IMG/VR virus record: IMGVR_UViG_3300008108_000162
Span: 1-42,885 of that record
Source: a virus
Strand: one strand, 5' to 3'
Length of the DNA stretch: 42,885 nt
Positions 17,401-23,816 of the stretch are shown piece after piece. The number at the start of each line of letters is the position of its first letter. Within the stretch, counting starts at the first letter, position 1. The notes beneath the pieces were generated by a model that was not told the DNA's origin, searched no databases, and was given only the letters and a program-made list of their open reading frames with translations. The position numbers and the translations under genes are program-made.

Positions 17401-20400
17401 GGTGATGCTGCTGCTTGTACGTTTGTAATTTGAGAACCATCTCCAATCAAAAAGAATGCTCTCAAACTACCACTTATATCCACCGAACCAGTAAATTGAG
17501 AACCAAATGCAGATGCGGTAAATGGTGTAATTACCTTAAATCCATCATCAGGATTTACAGATGCTGTTACCGAACCTGATTTAATTTCAGTTGATATTAA
17601 TGCATCTTCGGTTAATGCTGAACGAGGGATTCTTCTAAGATATTGTCCTTCTGCATAGATGAATGATGATGAACCAATAAATAATCCACCACTCATATCA
17701 TTCAAATACAAGCTACCACTAATATCAACTGAACCTGTAAATTGAGAACCAATTTGAGTACTAAAATATTCAGTATCTATTGATGATGTGAACGGAGTAA
17801 TTACTTTAAAACCATAATCAGGTGCTACAGATGCCGTTACTGAACCTGATTTAATTTCAGTTGAAATAAGTGCATCTTCAGTAAGTGCTGAACGAGGTAT
17901 TCTTCTAAGATACTGTCCTTCTGCAAATATAAATGAACCAGAATCTATATAAACACTACCAGTTATATCTAATGAACCTGTAAATCTAGAACCAATTTCA
18001 GAACCAGTAAATGGTGTAATTACATTAAATCCATATTCAGGAGAAACAGATGCGGTTACACTACCACTTTTAATTTCTGTACTAATTAATGCATCTTCTG
18101 TTAATGCTGAACGAGGGATTCTTCTTAAATATTGTCCTTCTGCGTAGATGAATGATGATGAATCAATATAAACGGCTCCACTTATTGCGTTTACAAATAA
18201 GCTTCCACTCATATCAACATCACCTAAGAATGATATTTGTGCAGATGCAGAAACAGCATCTACTACATTTATAATTCCCTGCATTGATGAATGGAATTGG
18301 CAAATATAATAAAGTGTATTTGGTGCGCTACCAGATACTAAGAAAGTAATTGTACCATTGTCTTCACCATTATTAGTAACCCAACTATTATATTGCTGAG
18401 TTATACCAGTTACAGGAGTATCTTTAATATGAAACGGATGTCCAGTAGCATTTACATTAAATGTATATTCAGTATTTCTTACTAAAGTTATTGTTGGGTT
18501 TGAACCACTAGCTGCTCCACTAAACCAATATCCGTTAGCACCATCATTTATAATATCAAAAGTTCTATTTAAATCAATAGAGTTAATAATTCTATTTGAT
18601 GATGAAACTATAAAACTTCCACTTATAGTAGAGAATGTATTTACAACAAATCCAGTATTTGGTGCAATTGATGCAGTAACTGAGCCTGATGCTAATCTCA
18701 CAGCATCTTCAACAATTGCTGAACGAGGTATATTAAATAATCCTTGGCCGCTACCACTAAAGAATGCACTTGCTGTTGTTAATTCAACACCACCATCTTT
18801 AATTTTTAAACTACCACTTATATCTACCGAACCTGTAAACTCAGAACCACTAGCTAAAGATTGTACTCTAAACCCAAAGTTTGGTGCTACTGATGCGGTT
18901 ACTGAGCCTGATTTAATTTCAGTTGAAATAAGAGCATCTTCACTTAATGCATTTCTTGGAATATTTCTTAAATAAGTACCCTCACCAAAATATGCAGATG
19001 AAGAACCAAGAATTAATGCTCCGCTAGTTGCGGTTATAATCATACTTCCGGTAATATAAACACTACCAGTAATTCTTGAACCACTTGGTGCAGATTCAAC
19101 AACAAATCCTCTATCAGGCAATGCTGAAGCTGTAACACTTCCACTTGCTATTCTAAATAATTCTTGAGAAAGTGCTGAGAATGGTATATCCGATAATCCC
19201 GCACCACTACCACTAAATACAGATGCAGAAACTCCACCAAAAAATCTAGAAGTTCCAGTTACTGTCAAACTTCCACTAAAAGTAGAACCACTTGCTACTG
19301 AAGTTACAACAAATCCAAAATTAGGAGATACTGAAGCAGTTACACTACCACTAAATATTTTTGAAGTATCTAAATCCGAAATTGCTGCAACCGGTATATC
19401 AAATAATTGTCTACCACTACCACTAAATGAACCTGTTCTTAAAAATACAGAACCACTTAGGAATAGAGAACCGGTAAATTGAGAACCTCTTTCGGTAGAT
19501 TCAACTCTAAATCCAAAATTAGGAGATACTGAAGCAGTTACAGAACCAGAAAGAATTCTGTTTGTATCTAATGCATCAGGAGCCAATGCTGTTCTTGGAA
19601 TATTAAATAATCGTTCACCACTACCACTAAATGATGAGCCAGAAGTTAATTCTATACCTCTAGCCCCACTAACAAATAGAGAACCTGTTAATTGAGTGCC
19701 AAATTGACCAGATTCTACAATAAATCCTTTATCAGGTCTAGCAGATGCCGTTACCGAACCACTAGCAATTTGTGTTGTTTCTAATGGTGGTATAAAAATA
19801 TTTGTCAATCGGCTACCATCTCCAACAAATGAACCGCTTATATCAAAAGCACTCATTGAAACAGCCGTTACACTTTGGGCAGTTACCGAACCGCTAACAA
19901 ATACGCTACCAGTTATTTCAGAACCTTTTTCTGCAGATTCAACTCTAAATCCATATACAGGCGAAACAGATGCAGTTACAGATCCCGATGATATTCTAAA
20001 TGAATCTCCGGTAAATGCCGAACGTGGAATATTAAATAATCCACCACCATCACCCTGTATAAATGATGCACTAATTGATGCCGTTACTTCTCTAGCTACA
20101 ATTCTATCAGATACAAATAAACTACCACTTATTGTTACATCAGGTCCTCTTTGTAATATTGCATCTACAATATTAATTGTACCAGCCATTATACCATGGA
20201 ATTGACAAATATAATAAAGTGTATTTGGTGCAGATACATCAGGTGTAAATGTTATAATACCAACATCATCACCATTGTTAGTTACACCTGTATTATAAGC
20301 ATTTGATGTACCACTTGTTTGTGCAGTTTTAATCCAAAATGGATGACCGCTAGCATTTACATTAAATGTATATGTAATTCCTCTTACTAAAGTTATTGTA

Positions 20401-22796
20401 GGATTTTGTCCATTTGCAGCACCTGTAAAAACATAAGCCGATGCTCCACTATTAGTTACATTAAATACAGTTTGAATTGATTCGCTAGGTAAATATGTAG
20501 CAGATGCTGATATTAACATGCTACCTGTAAATGTAGAGAATGTATTTACTCTAAATCCTTCGTTTGGTCTAATGGATGCTGTTACCGAACCACTACCAAT
20601 TTTTGAAAGGTCTAAATCAGGAATTGCATCAATTGGAATTTCTCTTAATAATTTACCACTACCAGAAAAAGAACCAGTAAATATTTCTATGTTTCCACTT
20701 ACAAATAATGAACCCGTAAATTGAGAACCACTATTCGGTGAAAATACAATAAACCCTTGCTCTAAACTAACTGAAGCACTTACAGAAGCCGAATCACTTC
20801 CTGTTGCCATTAAAGTTACCTTTAATGCATCAGTAGCTAATGCTGATAGGGGAACATTTCTTAAATATGTACCATCTGCATATAGAAACGATGCTGAATC
20901 AATAAAAACGCTACCACTAAACTTAGAACCACTATTAACAGAAGTAACAACAAATCCTTCATCAGGAGAAACTGATGCCGTAACGCTACCACTTGCTATA
21001 AATGTTGATAATAACGCGTCCGGAGCTAGTGCTGAACGAGGTATATCAAATAATCCCCTACCACTACCAGAGAATAAACCAGATCCACTTGGAATAAAAA
21101 TACTACCACTAACATCAACTGAACCTGTAAATTCAGAACCACTTGCTAATGCTTCTACTTTAAATCCAAATACAGGTGAAACAGATGCTGTAACAGAACC
21201 ACTAGCTATTCTAGGTGCAGCTTGTGCTTGTACGTTTGTAATTTGAGAACCATCACCTATAAAAGCAAATGCCCTAACACTTCCACTAACATCAACACTT
21301 CCAGTAAACTGAGAACCAAATGCAGAACTTGTAAATGGAGTTTGTACTCTAAATCCAAAATCAGGAGATACAGACGCAGTTACACTACCACTTTTAATTT
21401 CAGCAGAAATAAGTGCATCTTCAGTAAGTGCTGAACGAGGTATATTTCTTAAATATTGTCCATCAGCGTATAATACTGAAGATGATGCTATATATAATGC
21501 TCCACTATAAGAATTTACATAAACACTTTGGCTTGTTGATAAAGTGCCACTTACAAATAAACTACCACTTATATCAACACTACCAGTAAATTCAGAACCA
21601 CTTTGAGCAGATGTTACAACAAATCCAAAATTAGGTGCTACAGATGCAGTTACACTACCACTAGCTATTAATGGAGAAAGTAAAGCATCAGGAGCAAGTG
21701 CAGAACGTGGAATATTAAATAATTTATCACCACTACCACTAAATGAACCACTATAAATTGCAATTACAGCTCCACTAACAAATAATGAACCTGTGAACTG
21801 AGAACCACTTGCTAAAGATTCTACTTTTAATCCAAAATTAGGAGATACCGATGCAGTTACACTACCACTAGCAATTTTACTTGCTATTAAAGAATCAATA
21901 TTAAGAGCGGATAGTGGAATATTTCTTAGATATGTACCTTCACCATAATATGATGAACCAGAATCTAATACAATTGAACCACTATAAGGTGAAACAAATA
22001 AACTACCTGTAATTGATACACTCCCCGTAAATTGAGAACCACTATCTACAGACTCTACTTTGAATCCAAATTCAGGAGTTACAGATGCAGTTATACTTCC
22101 ACTTGAAATTCTAGTTGCTTCAGGTAAATTAAATATATTTCTACCATCACCAAAGAAAGAACCAGTAAATGAACCACTAAATGAAGAACCAGTTACATTA
22201 TTACCAATAAATTCAGATTGCACTCTTACTGAACCTGTAAATTGTTGTATATCAGAATCATCATTACCAAAAATGTTTGAACCAGATGAATAGATAATTG
22301 ATGATGAAATTATATTAACAACTAATTGGTCAGCATATATTGATTTTGATACATATAAATTACCCCCAACACTTACATTTGTATTAATATTAAGTGATGT
22401 TGGTGAAAATGAAGCTGTAAATGATGAAGATGCTAATCTTTCTGCTGTATTCGATAATGGTAAATTTGTCAATCCACTACCATCACCACTAAATGAACCA
22501 GAAAAAGAACCAGTAAATGAACCTGTAAAACTACCACTTAATGATGTGGCGCTACCAGTAAATGAACCTGTAAATTGTCCAGTTACTCTATCTAAATCTA
22601 AACTGCGAACAAATCCTCTATTACCTTGGTCATCGGAAACCACAATAGCGGGAGAACCAGAAAGTGAGGCTGAAAAGTTTGGAACACCCAAATTTGGTTC
22701 AACCTGAGACAAATCAATAAACTGATACCTGTCCGGTGTTACATTTTTTGGGGATACTACCCTTACCCTACCTGTTAAAAGATTACTAATTGCCAT
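11424..22796 (-). CDS. Giant collagen-like tail fibre with cupredoxin-like inserts
   Basis: This is a 3790-residue fibre. Residues about 120-2150 hold roughly 24 copies of a beta repeat of the form 'ASGSVTASVSPNFGF.V...SGSQFTGSVDISGS', often joined by 'GDGSGLFNIPRSALAPDAL'. Two cupredoxin-like domains interrupt it (about 772-877 and 1409-1515), each with GHPF and YYICQFHxxM. Residues about 2150-2490 are Ala/Ser-rich. Residues about 2493-3633 are Gly-X-Y collagen-like sequence made almost only of Gly, Ser and Thr, with no hydroxyproline-type Pro. The last ~155 residues ('FAITWPGNLDWAGGTAPILT', 'GGTTYYGF') resemble terminal domains of many phage fibres and may bind the receptor. It is followed by a BspA-like protein and a fibre assembly chaperone. 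The start is supported by an upstream GGAAA. Confidence 0.88.
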   Translation of the reverse strand: MAISNLLTGRVRVVSPKNVTPDRYQFIDLSQVEPNLGVPNFSASLSGSPAIVVSDDQGNRGFVRSLDLDRVTGQFTGSFTGSATSLSGSFTGSFTGSFSGSFSGDGSGLTNLPLSNTAERLASSSFTASFSPTSLNINTNVSVGGNLYVSKSIYADQLVVNIISSSIIYSSGSNIFGNDDSDIQQFTGSVRVQSEFIGNNVTGSSFSGSFTGSFFGDGRNIFNLPEATRISSGSITASVTPEFGFKVESVDSGSQFTGSVSITGSLFVSPYSGSIVLDSGSSYYGEGTYLRNIPLSALNIDSLIASKIASGSVTASVSPNFGLKVESLASGSQFTGSLFVSGAVIAIYSGSFSGSGDKLFNIPRSALAPDALLSPLIASGSVTASVAPNFGFVVTSAQSGSEFTGSVDISGSLFVSGTLSTSQSVYVNSYSGALYIASSSVLYADGQYLRNIPRSALTEDALISAEIKSGSVTASVSPDFGFRVQTPFTSSAFGSQFTGSVDVSGSVRAFAFIGDGSQITNVQAQAAPRIASGSVTASVSPVFGFKVEALASGSEFTGSVDVSGSIFIPSGSGLFSGSGRGLFDIPRSALAPDALLSTFIASGSVTASVSPDEGFVVTSVNSGSKFSGSVFIDSASFLYADGTYLRNVPLSALATDALKVTLMATGSDSASVSASVSLEQGFIVFSPNSGSQFTGSLFVSGNIEIFTGSFSGSGKLLREIPIDAIPDLDLSKIGSGSVTASIRPNEGFRVNTFSTFTGSMLISASATYLPSESIQTVFNVTNSGASAYVFTGAANGQNPTITLVRGITYTFNVNASGHPFWIKTAQTSGTSNAYNTGVTNNGDDVGIITFTPDVSAPNTLYYICQFHGIMAGTINIVDAILQRGPDVTISGSLFVSDRIVAREVTASISASFIQGDGGGLFNIPRSAFTGDSFRISSGSVTASVSPVYGFRVESAEKGSEITGSVFVSGSVTAQSVTAVSMSAFDISGSFVGDGSRLTNIFIPPLETTQIASGSVTASARPDKGFIVESGQFGTQLTGSLFVSGARGIELTSGSSFSGSGERLFNIPRTALAPDALDTNRILSGSVTASVSPNFGFRVESTERGSQFTGSLFLSGSVFLRTGSFSGSGRQLFDIPVAAISDLDTSKIFSGSVTASVSPNFGFVVTSVASGSTFSGSLTVTGTSRFFGGVSASVFSGSGAGLSDIPFSALSQELFRIASGSVTASALPDRGFVVESAPSGSRITGSVYITGSMIITATSGALILGSSSAYFGEGTYLRNIPRNALSEDALISTEIKSGSVTASVAPNFGFRVQSLASGSEFTGSVDISGSLKIKDGGVELTTASAFFSGSGQGLFNIPRSAIVEDAVRLASGSVTASIAPNTGFVVNTFSTISGSFIVSSSNRIINSIDLNRTFDIINDGANGYWFSGAASGSNPTITLVRNTEYTFNVNATGHPFHIKDTPVTGITQQYNSWVTNNGEDNGTITFLVSGSAPNTLYYICQFHSSMQGIINVVDAVSASAQISFLGDVDMSGSLFVNAISGAVYIDSSSFIYAEGQYLRRIPRSALTEDALISTEIKSGSVTASVSPEYGFNVITPFTGSEIGSRFTGSLDITGSVYIDSGSFIFAEGQYLRRIPRSALTEDALISTEIKSGSVTASVAPDYGFKVITPFTSSIDTEYFSTQIGSQFTGSVDISGSLYLNDMSGGLFIGSSSFIYAEGQYLRRIPRSALTEDALISTEIKSGSVTASVNPDDGFKVITPFTASAFGSQFTGSVDISGSLRAFFLIGDGSQITNVQAAASPLIASGSATASVASGDRLVVTTAYTGSGIGSEFTGSISVSGSIFAQFFVGDGSQITNVQAAAAPFIASGSATASVASGRKFVVTTSETGSSFGSLFTGSVDVSGSVRAFSFIGDGSQLTNVQAAAAPLIASGSATASVQSGRYFEVVTSAPSGSVGSQFTGSVEISGSISSSKYIGDGGGLFNIPASALQDLQLDRIQSGSARTIQRPDTLDINTEITAALYRGDGGGLFNIPANALQDLKLDRIQSGSAQAVISPNLGLDINTSTRIHSGSLTVSGSVFVSGGNVILQSGSSYVGDGSGLYNINIANLSFETFILKSGSVTASISPDKGFVVNTSSFIWGDLYNTANTAYLNKVTASQYVFAPLFTGSFLGTYNFQGVGPTASAEYQILRFNETQGYFIPQPETSLTETVSFSNVSNLTIVHNLGILYPMVQVYATGSEDQIIPGTIKSIDEDTIQIIFAGLTSGHVVIGSGGSVISGTIQGDRVFGTVLSASHAIRADLADAVTGFDSASLVALSASLSNANAYVRNDQTSSMSVFGAVSSSYALTASYVENLSGLTLVDYVRNDRTSSMTVLSASFASTASYALFAQNASNVDTSNFVQNSQTASMLVGTASLAFTASYALYALNAEGVNTASFLQVNKDSSINANLTISGSLGVSGSLLLGNLASGSSEDVVVWNSLTKKLERRNIVAAVGSSGTAGSGGSSGTSGSSGSSGSSGSSGSSGSSGSSGSSGSAGTSGTDGSSGSSGSSGSSGSSGSSGSSGSSGSSGTSGSSGSSGTSGTSGTSGTSGSSGSSGSSGSSGTSGSGGTSGTSGTSGTSGSSGTSGTTGSSGTSGTSGTSGTSGSSGTSGTSGTAGSGGTSGTSGTSGTSGTSGTSGTSGTSGSSGTSGSSGSSGSGGTSGSGGTSGSSGSGGTSGTSGSGGSSGSSGSGGSSGSSGTSGSGGTSGTSGTSGSSGSGGTSGSAGSGGSAGSSGTGGTSGSSGSSGTSGTSGTSGSGGTSGTSGSDGLAGTSGSSGTSGTSGTSGTSGSSGTSGSSGTTGSSGTSGTSGTSGTSGSDGTSGSSGSSGSSGTTGSSGTSGTSGTSGSSGSSGTSGSSGSSGTSGTTGSSGTSGSSGSSGTSGTDGTSGSSGTSGSSGTSGSTGSSGTSGSSGTSGTSGSDGTSGSSGSSGTAGTTGSAGTTGSSGTTGSAGTSGIDGTSGTSGSDGTSGSSGTAGSSGTDGSAGTSGTTGSSGTSGIDGTSGTSGSDGTSGTAGSSGTSGTDGSAGTTGSSGTSGIDGTSGTSGSDGTSGSSGSSGTSGTQGTSGSDGTSGTSGTSGLDGTYFGSSGTAGTSGTTGTAGSSGSSGTSGTSGTSGLDGTYFGSSGTSGTSGSGGSSGTSGTSGTSGSTGSSGTTGTSGTSGLDGTYFGSSGTSGTSGTSGTSGTSGTSGSTGTSGTSGLDGTYFGSSGTSGTNGTSGTSGSNGTSGSSGSSGTSGTSGLDGTFFGSSGSSGSSGTSGAGSSGSSGSSGSSGTSGLDGTFFGSSGSSGSSGTSGAGTSGSSGTDGSAGSSGTSGLDGTFFGSNGTSGISGTSGTSGSSGTSGLAGSNGTSGTSGTSGFDGTFFGSSGTSGSSGTSGTSGSTGTAGSSGSSGVSGTSGFDGTFFGSSGTSGTSGTSGSSGSNGTSGTSGTSGISGTSGFDGTYFGSSGTSGTSGTSGSNGTSGSNGTSGSTGTNGTSGTSGFDGTFFGSSGTSGSSGAQGSTGAAGSSGTSGTTPPGFTSGTSGTGGTSGQTGSSGTSGTTPPGFTSGTAGTSGQTGSSGTSGTTPPGFTSGTAGTSGQTGTSGTSGTTPPNFTSGTSGTNGFSLNGTTDNGLLTYQAVPTAAIVESNLTFDGSSLSLTGDQTVSGFIASTTFRETFYDYGTGGSVSIDFTLGNNFRRQFNGAGTVSFTNVPPSNAFGFTLTLVNAGAFAITWPGNLDWAGGTAPILTSAGTDVLTIFTFNGGTTYYGFVVGKNMS
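11890..15322 (-). repeat. Collagen-like Gly-X-Y region of the 3790-residue fibre
   Basis: This encodes about 1140 residues of Gly-X-Y triplets, mainly GTS, GSS and GSG, at DNA level a degenerate 9-nt periodicity. It should fold as a triple helix in a trimer. Low codon diversity removes stops from other frames and from the opposite strand, which creates long spurious open frames there. Confidence 0.9.
12230..13450 (-). repeat. Eleven regularly spaced (L/F)DGT(Y/F)FG interruptions in the collagen region
   Basis: Between residues about 3115 and 3522 the Gly-X-Y pattern contains 11 copies of GLDGTYFGSS or GFDGTFFGSS, spaced about 36-44 residues. In each, one extra aromatic residue (the Phe after GTY/GTF) breaks the triplet phase. 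Distal to them, four copies of a TTPPGF/NFTSG motif (11924-12155) also break the phase. Confidence 0.8.
18250..18570 (-). other. Cupredoxin-like domain 2 of the large fibre (copper ligands present)
   Basis: Residues about 1409-1515 of the fibre. It reads GHPFHIKD, 'WVTNNGEDNGTITF' and 'NTLYYICQFHSSMQG'. His of GHPF plus Cys, His and Met of C-x-x-H-x-x-M match the type-1 copper ligand arrangement of amicyanin (CTPHPFM). The fold and copper binding are inferred from this pattern. Confidence 0.6.
20165..20480 (-). other. Cupredoxin-like domain 1 of the large fibre (copper ligands present)
   Basis: Residues about 772-877 of the fibre. It reads GHPFWIKT, 'GVTNNGDDVGIITF' and 'NTLYYICQFHGIMAG'. 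The potential ligands are the His of GHPF and the Cys, His and Met of C-x-x-H-x-x-M. It is closely similar to the domain encoded at 18250-18570 and clearly related to a degenerate copy at 35700-36010. Confidence 0.6.
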
Positions 22797-22815
22797 TCCG
22801 TGTTTCCAGCTTTTT

Positions 22816-22824
22816 TATAAATAT
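22816..22824 (-). promoter_or_regulatory. Second copy of the late-promoter-like core (P2b)
   Basis: The minus strand reads ATATTTATA, followed by AAAAAAGC, and ends 19 nt before the ATG at 22796. Its distance is closer to that seen in P1 and P3 (24 nt) than P2a is. A Shine-Dalgarno-like GGAAA (22803-22807) lies between it and the start. Confidence 0.35.
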
Positions 22825-22834
22825 CTAAAAAATC

Positions 22835-22850
22835 ACCTATAAATATTAAT
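22835..22850 (-). promoter_or_regulatory. Candidate late promoter P2a before the 3790-residue fibre gene
   Basis: The minus strand reads ATTAATATTTATAGGT, identical over 16 nt to the element before the gp13-like gene. It ends about 40 nt before the fibre's ATG, in the 69-nt gap after the 310-residue protein's stop. Function is inferred from recurrence. Confidence 0.45.
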
Positions 22851-22865
22851 AGATGAAGTATATCG

Positions 22866-23798
22866 TTATTCATTAGCAGATTCTAGTAATGAAAGAATTA
22901 CTGATAAATCTGTTGAGCCGGAGACTATAAAACCATAACCTTCTTCCAATACCAATTTTCCAGAAACAACAGGAGAAAGTGAATCTGCGGATGGTATTGT
23001 AACATTAGATACTAATTGAATTGGGTCTTGTGCAACTAAGTTAGGTTCTTCAATGGTATTAGTAATAACTTTAATTAATTTATCTATTAAATAAGCGGAA
23101 CTACTAAATTCTAAATTAGTTGGAATAAATGTTGTAAATGATTGAGTTACTGCTGATTGATATAATCTACTTACAAATTGAGAACCAGTTACTGATTCAT
23201 TTTTGATTATTTGTTGAGATAATGTATTTAAATAATCTATTGAATCTAAAGATGCTGAATATTCATCCGTAAATACTTCTTTTAAAGTATTAATACCATT
23301 TTTTGAAAAGAATGATTTTGCAACTTTATTTGTTCTTATTATTTTTTCGTTTTTAATATCATACGATAATGCATCAGTTATATCTAAAGCGTAATTTTCA
23401 AATCTTGATGCTGTAAAAGAAAATGGTGTTTCTGATTGATTGTTTTGAAACGATGCATATGCTGAGACTTCTTTTCTAATAAAGTTTCTATTTAATGCAA
23501 ATAATGCAGATGCTGAATCCAAACTTCCAGAAAAATTATCTAAAGTTACGTTTCCACCAACTGAAGCACTTAAAAAACTACTACCGCTATACAAACCTTC
23601 AAATGAAGGAATTGGTAATTCTCTATTTGATGTTACTAAAATTGTTACCGGTTGTGTCTGAAGTCCATTATTTGTGATTTGTGCAGAAAGTACAATAGAT
23701 GATACACCATTTGGCGTAGCATAAATTTCATCTTGTTCACCAGTCAGATTTGTTACTACTGACTGAAATCGGTTTAATGGTATAAATACTTGTCCCAT
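22866..23798 (-). CDS. Virion structural protein related to the giant repeat protein
   Basis: This 310-residue protein starts 18 nt after the giant gene. Its ends (residues about 1-70 and 265-310) resemble the small 110-residue protein encoded at 9394-9726: 'EIYATPNGVSSIVLSAQI' near the N-terminus and 'GKLVLEEGYGFIVSGS' near the C-terminus, against 'KIYETPTNTSTTVIGVGV' and 'QKLVLEAGDFLSVTSS'. The middle (about 104-210) looks like one divergent copy of the giant protein's repeat: 'NRNFIRKEVSAYASF' at its start and 'ASLDSIDYLNTLSQQIIKN' at its end, without the Cys-Arg-Asp core. A role as partner or adaptor of the giant protein is inferred. The start is preceded only by A-rich sequence (AAAAGAAA). 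Confidence 0.7.
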   Translation of the reverse strand: MGQVFIPLNRFQSVVTNLTGEQDEIYATPNGVSSIVLSAQITNNGLQTQPVTILVTSNRELPIPSFEGLYSGSSFLSASVGGNVTLDNFSGSLDSASALFALNRNFIRKEVSAYASFQNNQSETPFSFTASRFENYALDITDALSYDIKNEKIIRTNKVAKSFFSKNGINTLKEVFTDEYSASLDSIDYLNTLSQQIIKNESVTGSQFVSRLYQSAVTQSFTTFIPTNLEFSSSAYLIDKLIKVITNTIEEPNLVAQDPIQLVSNVTIPSADSLSPVVSGKLVLEEGYGFIVSGSTDLSVILSLLESANE

Positions 23799-23816
23799 TT
23801 TCTTTTATTTTCTTTT

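Larger units (their letters stand above)
16400..22460 (-). repeat. About 24 fibre beta repeats (GSVTASVSPNFGF type)
   Basis: The encoded unit is 60-90 residues: 'SGSVTAS(V/I)xPxxGF', a strand pair, 'GSxFTGSVDISGS' and a variable linker. I counted 24 recognisable copies. Copies near 17000-17420 use GSATASV and have shorter strands. Linkers fall into a few classes ('YLRNIPRSALTEDALIS', 'GLFNIPRSALAPDAL', 'GDGSQITNVQAAAAP') that recur out of order, suggesting duplication and shuffling. A related unit occurs at the N-terminus of the second collagen-like fibre. Confidence 0.8.
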
